This document shows, piece by piece, positions 8,584-17,836 of a stretch of 64,000 nt of DNA. The translations under genes were made by a program, and so were the position numbers. The notes beneath the pieces are model-generated. The model was not told the DNA's origin, did not search any database, and saw nothing but the letters and a program-made list of their open reading frames with translations. Positions within the stretch are counted from its first letter, which is position 1, and every line of letters begins with the position of its first letter. Origin of the DNA: Paracoccaceae bacterium (GTDB lineage Bacteria; Pseudomonadota; Alphaproteobacteria; Rhodobacterales; Rhodobacteraceae); the NCBI GenBank assembly GCA_018223125.1, contig JAAEZA010000001.1:179017-243016 (forward strand), given 5' to 3'.

Positions 8584-9963
8584 TCAGCAGGCTGGCAGGT
8601 TCACGGCCAGACCGCCCAGAGATGTTTCCTTGTATTTGTCCGACATGTCCTGTCCGGTCTGGCGCATTGTTTCCACGCAGGCATCCAGTGAAACCAGATG
8701 CAATCCGTCGCCGCGCAAGGACAGGGAGGCGGCGCTGACCGCCTTGATCGCGCCCAGTCCGTTGCGCTCGATACAGGGGGCCTGCACCAGCCCCTTGATC
8801 GGATCGCAGGTCATCCCGAGGTGATGTTCAAGCGCAATTTCTGCTGCGTTTTCAACCTGCTGCGGTGTGCCGCCAAGAACGGCGCAAAGCCCTGCCGCCG
8901 CCATGGCAGAGGCCGAGCCGACCTCTCCCTGACAGCCCACTTCAGCGCCCGAAATCGACGCATTGTTCTTGATAATTCCGCCAATGGCCGCGGCCGTCAG
9001 CAGGAAATCCACAACGTCTTCCCGCTTGGCTGTTGGCACGTGATCCAGATAGTAGCGGATGGTGGCTGGCACCACACCGGCGGCGCCGTTGGTGGGGGCT
9101 GTCACCACCTGCCCGCCAGCGGCGTTTTCCTCGTTTACGGCCATTGCATAGGCTGCGATCCAGTCATTGATCACATGGGGTGGCGTCAGGTTCTTGCCCT
9201 GTTCGGCCTGCAACTGGCTGTGAATGCCCATGGCGCGGCGCTTGACGTTCAAACCTCCCGGCAGGATGCCGCCGGTGTCGAGCCCCTTGTCAATGCAGCG
9301 CTCCATAACCTCCCAGATCCGCATCACCCGTTCGTGCAGGTTTTCAGGGCCGGAGCGGATCAGTTCGTTTTCCCATTTCATCTGGGCGACAGACTTGCCG
9401 CTTTCCTTGGCCAGTGCCAGCATGTGGTCGGCATTGCGGAAGGGGTAGGGCACTTCTTGGGGCACCGCGCCGAGTTCGGCCTCTACCTGTTCCATTTCTT
9501 CTGCCGAAGCGACAAATCCACCGCCGATGGAATAATAAATCTGCTCTACCAGAATTGCGCCGTGTTCATCCTTGGCCCAGAACTTCATCCCGTTCGCATG
9601 GCCTGTCAGCACGGTTTCATAATCGAAAACAAGGTCTTCTTCGGGATCGAATTTATATTCCGGATGGCCGGCTGGTTTCACCGTCTTGTGCAAGGCAATC
9701 CGTTGTTCCGCCATTTTTGCCGCATCAGGGTCAAAGTCATCAGGGATAAACCCGTCAAGCCCGAGGACCACAGCCTGATCGCTCCGGTGGCCCTTGCCCG
9801 TGAAGGCAAGCGAGCCGTGCAGCGAAGCGCCAAGGCTGCTGGCTTTTATCCCTTCGGCGACCAGCTTGTCCAGAAACAGCCCCGCTGCTGTCATCGGTCC
9901 CATCGTATGGGAGGATGACGGACCAACCCCGACCTTGAAGATTTCAAAGATGCTCAGAAACAT
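8584..9963 (-). CDS. sdaA: L-serine ammonia-lyase (iron-sulfur type, single chain)
   Basis: The enzyme deaminates L-serine to pyruvate and ammonia using an oxygen-sensitive [4Fe-4S] cluster. The 459-residue length fits the fused alpha-beta single-chain form. The N-terminal motif [13 protein letters not shown] is the beta-domain signature. The C-terminal half has the cysteine-bearing regions ([20 protein letters not shown]) expected for cluster binding. The reading frame stays open for 53 codons upstream, but the family start [14 protein letters not shown] corresponds to the ATG at 9963. It is divergent from rpiA. Confidence 0.93.
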   Translation of the reverse strand: MFLSIFEIFKVGVGPSSSHTMGPMTAAGLFLDKLVAEGIKASSLGASLHGSLAFTGKGHRSDQAVVLGLDGFIPDDFDPDAAKMAEQRIALHKTVKPAGHPEYKFDPEEDLVFDYETVLTGHANGMKFWAKDEHGAILVEQIYYSIGGGFVASAEEMEQVEAELGAVPQEVPYPFRNADHMLALAKESGKSVAQMKWENELIRSGPENLHERVMRIWEVMERCIDKGLDTGGILPGGLNVKRRAMGIHSQLQAEQGKNLTPPHVINDWIAAYAMAVNEENAAGGQVVTAPTNGAAGVVPATIRYYLDHVPTAKREDVVDFLLTAAAIGGIIKNNASISGAEVGCQGEVGSASAMAAAGLCAVLGGTPQQVENAAEIALEHHLGMTCDPIKGLVQAPCIERNGLGAIKAVSAASLSLRGDGLHLVSLDACVETMRQTGQDMSDKYKETSLGGLAVNLPAC

Positions 9964-10166
9964 ATTATTCCGTCCCGTTACCTGTTTTGGCCTATCTGGC
10001 CCGCGCCAGCACCGCTTGCTGCACCATATCCGACGTTCTGACCCCGCAAACAACCGGATGCCGGTAAAAACGGTCAGAAAAACTGTGAAATGCGACCAAT
10101 TCCCACTCGCAGCAGGCTCCATAAAGACCTATACAATTGCCAGACACAACAACCAAAGGGCCTGTT

Positions 10167-10955
10167 ATGAGCAGTGAGTTCTCTCCCATTGATAAAGCGA
10201 AATTCGTAGCTGCCAAACGTGCGGTGGATTACGTGGATGACGGGATGCGCGTCGGGTTGGGGACCGGATCTACCGCCGCGTGGATGGTCAAGATGCTGGG
10301 TGAACTGGTGCGTGACGAAGGACTGAAAATCAAGGCTGTGCCCACATCCAACCGCACCGCCCAACTGGCGCGGGACGTGGGAATTGATGTTTTCACGCTG
10401 GACGAGGTGAAATGGCTGGACCTGACCATTGACGGCGCGGATGAGTTTGATCCCCATCTCAACCTGATCAAAGGCGGTGGCGGGGCGCTGTTGCAGGAAA
10501 AAATCGTGGCCACTGCCAGCGACCAGATGGTTGTGATTTCGGATGCCAGTAAGTCTGTTGAAACATTGGGGGCCTTCCCGCTACCCGTAGAAGTGGTGAA
10601 ATTCGGCTGGCAGACCACTAAGGAACTGATCGAGGAATGTCTTTCCAATGTGAACGTCTTGGGCAGCGCTGTTTCCTTGCGCCTGCAGAACGATGCGCCG
10701 ATGCTGACGGACGAGGGCCACTATATTCTGGACCTGCACCTCAAGCGGATCGAAAACGCACGGGAATTGTCGCTGATCCTGAATCAGGTGCCCGGCGTTG
10801 TGGAAAACGGCCTGTTCCTTGATATTGCTGACGCCATCGTGATCGGCCATGGGGATGGCCGCGTCGAAGTCCGTGATATTAACAACGGAACGGTCGAGAA
10901 CGAACAGATTGACATTCTCCTGAACGAGAACCTGTTCGCCGACATCGAGGATTAA
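10167..10955 (+). CDS. rpiA: Ribose-5-phosphate isomerase A
   Basis: It interconverts ribose 5-phosphate and ribulose 5-phosphate in the non-oxidative pentose phosphate pathway, feeding the transketolase encoded at 24.4 kb. The 262-residue protein shows the phosphate-binding loop GLGTGSTAAW, the active-site stretch DGADEFD and the KGGGGALLQEKIVA motif. The ATG at 10167 was chosen (AAGGG 8 nt upstream) over an in-frame ATG 30 nt earlier. gor follows after 10 nt, so the two are probably co-transcribed. Confidence 0.96.
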   Translation: MSSEFSPIDKAKFVAAKRAVDYVDDGMRVGLGTGSTAAWMVKMLGELVRDEGLKIKAVPTSNRTAQLARDVGIDVFTLDEVKWLDLTIDGADEFDPHLNLIKGGGGALLQEKIVATASDQMVVISDASKSVETLGAFPLPVEVVKFGWQTTKELIEECLSNVNVLGSAVSLRLQNDAPMLTDEGHYILDLHLKRIENARELSLILNQVPGVVENGLFLDIADAIVIGHGDGRVEVRDINNGTVENEQIDILLNENLFADIED

Positions 10956-10965
10956 GGAAGTTACT

Positions 10966-12315
10966 ATGTCTTTTGATTATGACCTGTTCGTCATTGGTGG
11001 CGGCTCGGGCGGGGTGCGTGCGGCACGCGTTGCAGCACAGACAGGGGCAACGGTCGGATTGGCCGAAGAATTCCGCTATGGCGGAACCTGCGTGATCCGT
11101 GGCTGTGTGCCGAAAAAACTGATGGTCTATGCCTCGCAGTTTTCCGAAGCCTTTGAAGATGCCAAAGGGTTTGGCTGGACGGTGGGGGATACCTCTTTTG
11201 ACTGGGGCACGTTTATCGCGGCCAAGGATAAGGAAATCGACCGGCTGGAAGGCATCTACAGCAAGAACCTGAAGGCAGCCGGTGTAAATCTTTATGACAG
11301 CCGCGCCATTGTGACCGGCCCGCACGAGGTGACTTTGTCCAGCGATGAAGTGATTACCGCCAAAACCATTCTGGTTGCCACAGGCGGAACACCTTTCGTG
11401 CCGGACGTAGAGGGCAGGGAACTTGCCATTACCTCCAACGAGATTTTCGACCTGAAAGACCAGCCAAAGCGCGTTGTCGTGGTGGGCGGCGGCTATATCG
11501 CCTGTGAATTTGCCTGTATTCTCAACGGAATGGGCACTGATGTGACACTGCTTTATCGCGGTGAACAGATCCTGCGGGGCTTTGACAATGAAGTGCGGGA
11601 TTTTGTTGCGGAAGAAATGCGCAACAAAGGGGTGAATGTGGTTGTTGGCGCAGACGTCGCAAAGATGGAACAAACCGGCGACGGTATTGTTGTCAGCACG
11701 GACAACGATCAGACGTACACGGTGGATCAGGTGCTTTATGCCACCGGACGCAACCCCCATTCTGCCAATATGGGGCTGGAGGACGTGGGCGTTGAACTCG
11801 GCCGCAAGGGAGAGATCGTCGTTGACGCCTATTCCTGTACGTCTGTTCCGTCGATCTATGCGGTGGGCGATGTGACAGACCGTGTGGCGCTGACGCCGGT
11901 GGCGATCCGCGAGGGCATGGCCTTTGTGGAAACCGTGTTCAAGAACAACCCCACAAGCCCCGATCACGGGATGATCCCGACAGCCGTATTTACCCAGCCG
12001 GAAATCGGCACAGTCGGCCAGACCGAAGAGGAAGCCCGCGAAGAAGGCGAGGTCGACATCTACAGCGCCGCGTTCCGCCCGATGATGCATGTTCTGGCGG
12101 GCCGCGAAGAACGGATGCTGATGAAGCTGATCGTTTCTAAGGCGTCCCGCAAGGTGCTGGGCTGTCATATTGTGGGCCATGGTGCCGGAGAAATGATACA
12201 ATTGGCAGGAATCGCCGTGAAAATGGGCGCAACCAAAGAAGATTTCGACCGGACGGTTGCTGTCCACCCAACGGCGGCGGAGGAGCTTGTCACCATGTCT
12301 GTACCAACGCGATAA
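10966..12315 (+). CDS. gor: Glutathione-disulfide reductase
   Basis: This FAD flavoprotein reduces oxidised glutathione with NADPH. The 449-residue protein has the FAD motif GGGSGG (11-16), the redox disulfide C42/C47 in GGTCVIRGCVPKK, a second Rossmann motif VVVGGGYIACEF, and an arginine in LLYRGEQ that fits the NADPH 2'-phosphate. The C-terminal catalytic His is in VAVHPTAAEE (H434). The lysine-bearing CVPKK favours glutathione reductase over lipoamide or mercuric reductases. AAGGA lies 7 nt before the ATG. It forms a short operon with rpiA. Confidence 0.93.
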   Translation: MSFDYDLFVIGGGSGGVRAARVAAQTGATVGLAEEFRYGGTCVIRGCVPKKLMVYASQFSEAFEDAKGFGWTVGDTSFDWGTFIAAKDKEIDRLEGIYSKNLKAAGVNLYDSRAIVTGPHEVTLSSDEVITAKTILVATGGTPFVPDVEGRELAITSNEIFDLKDQPKRVVVVGGGYIACEFACILNGMGTDVTLLYRGEQILRGFDNEVRDFVAEEMRNKGVNVVVGADVAKMEQTGDGIVVSTDNDQTYTVDQVLYATGRNPHSANMGLEDVGVELGRKGEIVVDAYSCTSVPSIYAVGDVTDRVALTPVAIREGMAFVETVFKNNPTSPDHGMIPTAVFTQPEIGTVGQTEEEAREEGEVDIYSAAFRPMMHVLAGREERMLMKLIVSKASRKVLGCHIVGHGAGEMIQLAGIAVKMGATKEDFDRTVAVHPTAAEELVTMSVPTR

Positions 12316-12401
12316 GCGTTGGGGAGACGGTTGATATTTTGAGATTAATAGCCACTTAGAGGGCTGGTAGCTGAACACCTGACGAAAGGACGCTAGGTAA
12401 C

Positions 12402-13568
12402 ATGGCAGGAAACAATTCAGGGGGTCCCTGGGGCGGCGGCGGAAATCGCGGCGGCGGAGATGATAACAAGGGGCCGGATCGCGGTGGCGACAAAGGCCGC
12501 AGGCCCGCCGGCGGTAACCAGCCGCAAATGCCCGAAATCGACGAGATCGTGCGCAAGGGGCAGGAACAGCTCCGCGTCCTGATGGGGGGGAAATCCGGCA
12601 GTGGTGGCGGTTCGGGCCGTAACTCCGGCGGTGGATTGCCCGGCGGCGGCATCGGCCGCGGAACGATCGGGATCGCTCTGCTTGTGGGGCTCGTGCTTTG
12701 GACTTTCGCCAGTTTTTACCGCGTGGATACATCGGAACAATCTGTCGAACTGCTGTTTGGCAAATATGTTGAAACGGGCGAAGAGGGTCTGAACTTTGCC
12801 CCCTGGCCGTTCGTGACCAAGGAAATCCGCGCCGTTACCCGTGAAAACACCGAAGACATCGGCGTCGGGCGGGGCACTCGTGGTGACAGCGGCCTGATGC
12901 TGACCGGCGATGAAAACATCGTGGATATTGATTTTCAGGTGGTCTGGAACATCAGCGATCTGCGCCAGTATCTGTTCAACCTCGGCGATCCTGAAAATAC
13001 CATTCGTGCTGTATCTGAATCCGCCATGCGCGAGATTATCGCCCGTTCGAACCTTGCACCGATCCTGAACCGTGACCGTGGTGCGATTGCGCAGGAATTG
13101 CAGGAACTGATTCAGGCAACGCTCGACAGCTATGAAAGTGGTATGAACATTGTGCGGATCAACTTCGATAAAGCCGACCCTCCGCAGGAAGTGATCGATG
13201 CATTCCGCGAAGTACAGGCAGCCGAACAAACCCGCGATACGCTGGAAAAACAGGCAGACGCCTACGCAAACCGCGTTGTGGCCGAGGCTCGTGGTAAAGC
13301 GGCACAATTGCTGGAACAAGCCGAAGGCTACCGTGCGCAGCAGGTCAATCAGGCTGAAGGTGAGGCGGCACGCTTTGTTGCTGTCTACGACGAATACGCC
13401 AAAGCACCTGAAGTGACCCGCAAGCGTCTTTATCTTGAGACGATGGAACGGGTCTTGGGGGATGTGGACAAAGTGATCCTTGATGACAGTGCAGCCGGTG
13501 GACAGGGCGTTGTACCTTACCTGCCGCTCAACGAACTTAACAAAACGCGCGGGGGAGCAGATCAATGA
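12402..13568 (+). CDS. hflK: FtsH protease modulator HflK
   Basis: HflK pairs with HflC in an inner-membrane ring that encloses and controls the FtsH protease. The 388-residue protein starts with an 85-residue Gly/Arg-rich cytoplasmic tail, then one membrane segment (about 86-105), then a periplasmic SPFH/band-7 domain starting at YRVDTSEQSVELLFGKY. A coiled-coil region with AEARGKAAQLLEQAEGYR is typical of the family. The stop overlaps the hflC start by 4 nt (ATGA), indicating coupling in an hflK-hflC-DUF2065 operon. Confidence 0.95.
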   Translation: MAGNNSGGPWGGGGNRGGGDDNKGPDRGGDKGRRPAGGNQPQMPEIDEIVRKGQEQLRVLMGGKSGSGGGSGRNSGGGLPGGGIGRGTIGIALLVGLVLWTFASFYRVDTSEQSVELLFGKYVETGEEGLNFAPWPFVTKEIRAVTRENTEDIGVGRGTRGDSGLMLTGDENIVDIDFQVVWNISDLRQYLFNLGDPENTIRAVSESAMREIIARSNLAPILNRDRGAIAQELQELIQATLDSYESGMNIVRINFDKADPPQEVIDAFREVQAAEQTRDTLEKQADAYANRVVAEARGKAAQLLEQAEGYRAQQVNQAEGEAARFVAVYDEYAKAPEVTRKRLYLETMERVLGDVDKVILDDSAAGGQGVVPYLPLNELNKTRGGADQ

Positions 13569-14461
13569 AGCGTTTGCAATTTCTTGCACCGGTCCTTGCG
13601 GTTATCCTGATCATCCTGTCGAGCGCGGTTTATATCGTGGACGAACGGGAAAAGGCCCTGCGCCTGTGGTTCGGTGAAGTTACCGCCGAGATCACCGATC
13701 CCGGACTCTACTTCAAGATTCCGATGTTCCACGAGATCATCAAATATGATGACCGTATCCTTGCAATGGACACGCAACCTCTGGAGGTGACACCTCTGGA
13801 TGACCGTCGTCTGGTTGTCGATGCTTTCGCACGCTGGCGGATCAGCGATGCCAAAACCTTCCGCCGTGCAGTAGGCGTTGGTGGTGTTGAAAGCGCGCGT
13901 CCGCGACTGGAGCGTATTTTGAACGCAGAACTGCGCGAAGTGCTTGGTAGTGTAACCTCCGGTGCAGTACTCTCAGCCGACCGCGTTTCCCTGATGAACC
14001 GGATCCGCGACCAGTCCCGCAGCGAAGCGGCCTCCCTTGGTGTGCAGATCGTTGACGTGCGGATCAAACGGGCGGACCTGCCGACGCAAAACCTTGAAGC
14101 CACATTCGAGCGGATGCGCGCAGAACGGGAACGGGAAGCCGCAGATGAAATCGCCCGTGGTAACGAAGCCGCACAACGGGTTCGGGCGCAAGCTGACCGT
14201 ACGGTTGTTGAAACCGTGTCCGAAGCGCAGAAGAACTCGGACATCATCCGTGGTGAAGCGGACGCAACACGCAACGCGATCTTTGCCGAAGCTTTCGGGC
14301 GCGACGAAGAGTTCTTTGCCTTCTACCGGTCGCTGTCCGCATACGAGAAATCCCTTACCGGCAACAACACCTCAATGGTGATGTCGCCCAGCAGCGAGTT
14401 TTTCGACTATCTGAAAAACGATGCCGGAACAGAAAGCCGGACACCGGCAGTCGGGCAGTAA
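13565..14461 (+). CDS. hflC: FtsH protease modulator HflC
   Basis: Partner of HflK. The 298-residue protein has an N-terminal membrane anchor (about 5-25), then the SPFH domain (VDEREKALRLWFGEV). The C-terminal helical region (EREREAADEIARGNEAAQR) is characteristic of HflC. It overlaps hflK by 4 nt at its start and the next gene by 1 nt at its stop, so the three are clearly one operon. A Deg protease follows about 450 nt downstream, giving a membrane and periplasm quality-control cluster. Confidence 0.95.
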   Translation: MKRLQFLAPVLAVILIILSSAVYIVDEREKALRLWFGEVTAEITDPGLYFKIPMFHEIIKYDDRILAMDTQPLEVTPLDDRRLVVDAFARWRISDAKTFRRAVGVGGVESARPRLERILNAELREVLGSVTSGAVLSADRVSLMNRIRDQSRSEAASLGVQIVDVRIKRADLPTQNLEATFERMRAEREREAADEIARGNEAAQRVRAQADRTVVETVSEAQKNSDIIRGEADATRNAIFAEAFGRDEEFFAFYRSLSAYEKSLTGNNTSMVMSPSSEFFDYLKNDAGTESRTPAVGQ

Positions 14462-14649
14462 TGCGCGATCTGCTTATGGCGCTTGGCCTGATGGCCGCTA
14501 TCGAGGGGCTGGTGCTTGCACTGGCCCCTTTGCGTTTGGAAAAGCTGGTCAGAATGCTGGCTTCCATGTCGCAGAACCAGAAGCGGGCGATCGGGCTGTT
14601 CGTTCTGGCCTTCGGGGTTGCGCTGGTCTGGCTGGCCCGCCAGTTTTAG
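14461..14649 (+). CDS. Small DUF2065-family membrane protein
   Basis: The 62-residue protein has two predicted membrane segments (about 3-22 and 42-60) around the basic loop RLEKLVRMLASMSQNQKR. This matches the DUF2065/YjeT family, which is commonly found beside hflKC. Function is unknown; a role with the HflKC-FtsH complex is inferred only from this location. Its ATG shares one base with the hflC TAA. Confidence 0.85.
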   Translation: MRDLLMALGLMAAIEGLVLALAPLRLEKLVRMLASMSQNQKRAIGLFVLAFGVALVWLARQF

Positions 14650-14914
14650 GGCTGCGTATTGGAAAAGGGAATTCTCCGTCTGACGCCAATGAAATCCGGT
14701 CACAGTGAATTAAATATAAAACCGGTTTTAATCCCCGCCGACAGGATGAAATTTCACCGATCGGCACTAAATGGAGCAGAAACGGCTCACGGAAGTTTCA
14801 CCTTTTGTTGCAGTTCCATCCGTTGCATTGTTGCGCCAACGCGGGGACACTGAAACAGGTAACGCCGGTCTTCGAGCAGTCGTTCCGAGCGCTTCGTGAA
14901 TTGAGGAGAACATA

Positions 14915-16393
14915 ATGAAAGCAATAGCAGCACAGCCTGCGCGGACCCGAAACTCCATGATGGCTTACGCCGCCGGAGCCTTGGTAACGCTGGCCTTCCT
15001 GATCGTCCAGACACTTGGCGCTGCAGCCCGCGGCGCGCCGGACAGCTTTGCTGACCTGGCCCAACGTCTCAGCCCTGCTGTGGTGAATATTACCACCAGC
15101 ACAATGGTTGCAGGGCGCAATCTGCCCGCCATGCCGCGGGCGCCCCGTGGCTCGCCCCTTGAGGAACTGTTTCCGGATCTGTTCGGTCCGCAAGGAAACG
15201 GCGAAGAACGCCAGCGCCGCGCCTCTGCCCTTGGGTCGGGTTTTATCATTTCCGCTGACGGTTATATTGTGACCAACAATCATGTGATTGACGGTGCGGA
15301 TGAAATCCAGATCGAATTGTTTGACGGCGGCCCTTTGCTTGACGCCAAACTGATTGGTACGGACGAGAAAACCGACATCGCGCTTTTGAAAGTCGAAGCA
15401 GAAGCACCGCTGCCATTTGTAGCTTTCGGGGATAGCAACGTGTCCCGCGTGGGCGACTGGGTGCTGGCCATCGGCAACCCGCTCGGGCAGGGGTTTTCCG
15501 TCTCTGCCGGTATTATTTCAGCGCGCAACCGTTCACTGCGCGGCACCTATGACGATTACATCCAGACAGACGCGGCGATCAACAAAGGCAACTCCGGTGG
15601 CCCGCTGTTTGATATGGACGGGAATGTTATCGGGGTAAACACCGCCATTATTTCGCCTACAGGTGGCTCTATCGGCTTGGGCTTTGCCATGTCATCCAAT
15701 GTGGTGACCAAGGTTGTAGCACAACTGAAGGAATACGGCGAAACCCGTCGCGGCTGGCTTGGCGTGCAGATTCAGGATGTTGATGAAGATATTGCCGAAG
15801 CGGTCGGTCTGGATTCTGTCAAAGGCGCGCTGGTCAGCAATGTGCCCGAAGGACCGGCCAAGGAAGCCGGTATTCTGGCCGGCGACATCATCCTGAACTT
15901 TGACGGGAAGGATGTCTCTGACACCCGCGGGCTGGTACGCGCTGTTGGCAATGCCGAAGTGGGCAAGGCCGTGCGCGTTGTGGTTTTTCGTGAAGGAAAG
16001 ACCATGACCCTGAAAGTGACCCTTGGCCGTCGTGAGGACGCAGAGCGCGATCCGGTTGTTCCAGTTGTTGACGAAGGGGACGCAGGGCCGAGCGAGCGGG
16101 AAGCCATGGGAATGCGCTTTACCGCACTTACGGGTGAACTGCGCAGCCAGTTGGGTCTGGATGACTCTGCCAAGGGCGTTGCAGTCATTTCGGTAGATGA
16201 ATCGTCGGACGCTTTCACCAAGGGCCTGCGGGCAGGGGATCTGATTTCCGAAGTCGGGCAGAAGCCTGTCACCACCCCCAAGGATGTGACAGACGCGCTG
16301 AAAGCGGCCAATGACGCCGGTCGCAAGTCTATCCTGCTGCTGGTGCACCGCGAAGGCGAACCCCGCTTCGTGGCGCTTTCACTGGACGATTGA
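14915..16393 (+). CDS. Periplasmic Deg/HtrA-family serine protease (DegP/MucD type)
   Basis: It degrades or refolds misfolded envelope proteins. The 492-residue protein has an N-terminal signal or anchor (about 13-38) and a trypsin-like domain with triad H123 (NNHVIDGADE), D154 (KTDIALLKV) and S227 (NKGNSGGPLF). Two PDZ domains follow at about 265-355 and 395-485. The length and two PDZ domains match DegP/DegQ/MucD. GAGGAG lies 8 nt before the ATG. The 265-nt leader is AT-rich and probably holds its own promoter; no clear sigma-E or sigma-32 site was recognised. A strong terminator follows. Confidence 0.93.
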   Translation: MKAIAAQPARTRNSMMAYAAGALVTLAFLIVQTLGAAARGAPDSFADLAQRLSPAVVNITTSTMVAGRNLPAMPRAPRGSPLEELFPDLFGPQGNGEERQRRASALGSGFIISADGYIVTNNHVIDGADEIQIELFDGGPLLDAKLIGTDEKTDIALLKVEAEAPLPFVAFGDSNVSRVGDWVLAIGNPLGQGFSVSAGIISARNRSLRGTYDDYIQTDAAINKGNSGGPLFDMDGNVIGVNTAIISPTGGSIGLGFAMSSNVVTKVVAQLKEYGETRRGWLGVQIQDVDEDIAEAVGLDSVKGALVSNVPEGPAKEAGILAGDIILNFDGKDVSDTRGLVRAVGNAEVGKAVRVVVFREGKTMTLKVTLGRREDAERDPVVPVVDEGDAGPSEREAMGMRFTALTGELRSQLGLDDSAKGVAVISVDESSDAFTKGLRAGDLISEVGQKPVTTPKDVTDALKAANDAGRKSILLLVHREGEPRFVALSLDD

Positions 16394-16436
16394 TAAAACG
16401 GGCAGGGCCGGTCGCGAGCCGGTCCTGCCACCAATT

Positions 16437-16470
16437 AAAAAGGGCGCCGGAACAACCGGCGCCCTTTTTT
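16437..16470. terminator. Bidirectional intrinsic terminator between Deg protease and pdhC
   Basis: A 10-bp GC-rich stem AGGGCGCCGG/CCGGCGCCCT with a 5-nt loop is followed by T6 on the plus strand and, read from the other side, by a T-run on the minus strand. It sits between two convergent genes and should end both transcripts. A second imperfect palindrome (16411-16429) precedes it. Confidence 0.88.
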
Positions 16471-16498
16471 GTTTTGAACTTTTTATGCCGCGTTGCCG

Positions 16499-17824
16499 TC
16501 AGACCAGCATCGACATCGGCTTTTCGATATATCCGGCAAAGGCTGCAAGGAACTGCGCGCCAAGGGCTCCGTCGATCACCCGGTGATCCACAGACAATGT
16601 TACCGACATCATGGTCGCCACTGTCAGTTCTCCGTCAGCACCAACGATCGGCATCTTCTGCCCCGCACCAACCGCAAGGATAGAGCCGTGGGGCGGGTTG
16701 ATCACCGCATCGAAGTTTTCGATCCCGAACATGCCCAAATTGGAAATGGCAAAGCTGCCGCCCTGATATTCATGGGGGGCGAGCTTGCGCTCCTTGGCAC
16801 GGGTCGCAAGGTCTTTCATCTGCTCTGAAATCACACCAAGCGCCTTTGCCTCTGCATCCTGAATGACGGGGGTAAACAGACCGCCTTCAATCGCCACCGC
16901 CACCGCAACATCGCTGGCTTTCATCTTGAGGATGCGATCACCGGCCCAGACTGCGTTACAGTCCGGTACATCTTGCAGCGCTTTGGCGCTGGCCTTGATG
17001 ATGAAGTCGTTAACAGACAGTTTCACACCGCTGTCAGCCAGCCCTGCGTTGATCTCGCTGCGGGTTTTCAGCAGCGCGTCCAGATTGATGGACCGGCGCA
17101 GGTAGAAGTGGGGAATGGTCTGCTTGGCCTCGGTCAGACGGGCGGCAATGGTCTTGCGCATCCCGTTGAGCGTGACTTCTTCATACTCCCGCTCTGCGTA
17201 CATTTTCTTGACGGTTTCGCTGTCCACAGGTGCGGCAGGTGCAGCGGCTGCTGCTGGCGTATCAGCGGCTTTGGCGCTGGCCGGTGCATCCGATGCGCTG
17301 GCACCGTCCACATCTGCCTTTACAATGCGACCACGCGGGCCGGAGCCCTTGATCGTTGTCAGGTCCAGCCCCTTGTTCGCTGCAATCCGCCGCGCCAGAG
17401 GTGAGGCGAAAATGCGTTCGCCGTCTTTTTTCGGGGCAGGGGGCGCTGCCGCTGCGGAAGACCCGCTATCCGGCGCGTCCTGCGGTTTCGCCGTTTCTGC
17501 CGTGTCGGATGTCTCTGCTTCAGGCTTTGCCTTTTCTTCTGCTTCTTCTGCTTTCGGGGCAGGGGTGGCATCCGCGTCTTCGCCATCTTCCAGCAGGGTT
17601 GCAATCGGGGTGTTCACTTTCACACCCTCTGTGCCTTCTTCAATCAGGATCTTGCCGATGACACCTTCGTCCACCGCTTCAAATTCCATGGTGGCCTTAT
17701 CGGTTTCGATTTCCGCCAGCAGATCGCCGCTTTCTACGGTGTCGCCTTCTTTCACCAGCCATTTGGCCAGCGTGCCTTCCTCCATCGTGGGGGACAAAGC
17801 GGGCATGAGGATTTCTATAGCCAT
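16499..17824 (-). CDS. pdhC: Pyruvate dehydrogenase complex E2, dihydrolipoamide acetyltransferase
   Basis: E2 is the core of the complex and transfers the acetyl group from lipoate to CoA. The 441-residue protein has one lipoyl domain (1-80, lipoylated K43 in IETDKATME) and an Ala/Pro/Glu linker. A peripheral-subunit-binding domain follows ([16 protein letters not shown]), then a catalytic acyltransferase domain with the HxxxD motif in [19 protein letters not shown] lies 9 nt before the ATG. It is the third gene of pdhA-pdhB-pdhC, 12 nt after pdhB. No E3 (lpd) gene follows before the terminator. Confidence 0.95.
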   Translation of the reverse strand: MAIEILMPALSPTMEEGTLAKWLVKEGDTVESGDLLAEIETDKATMEFEAVDEGVIGKILIEEGTEGVKVNTPIATLLEDGEDADATPAPKAEEAEEKAKPEAETSDTAETAKPQDAPDSGSSAAAAPPAPKKDGERIFASPLARRIAANKGLDLTTIKGSGPRGRIVKADVDGASASDAPASAKAADTPAAAAAPAAPVDSETVKKMYAEREYEEVTLNGMRKTIAARLTEAKQTIPHFYLRRSINLDALLKTRSEINAGLADSGVKLSVNDFIIKASAKALQDVPDCNAVWAGDRILKMKASDVAVAVAIEGGLFTPVIQDAEAKALGVISEQMKDLATRAKERKLAPHEYQGGSFAISNLGMFGIENFDAVINPPHGSILAVGAGQKMPIVGADGELTVATMMSVTLSVDHRVIDGALGAQFLAAFAGYIEKPMSMLV

Positions 17825-17836
17825 GTGTCTGTCTCC

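Noticed and set aside
8698-9918. A 406-codon open frame antisense to sdaA
   Set aside because: sdaA has full family motifs on the other strand; this frame has none.
10879-12732. A 617-codon open frame on the minus strand antisense to gor and hflK
   Set aside because: It is composed of His/Arg/Cys-rich low-complexity residues typical of shadow frames and crosses a gene boundary between two well-supported genes on the other strand.
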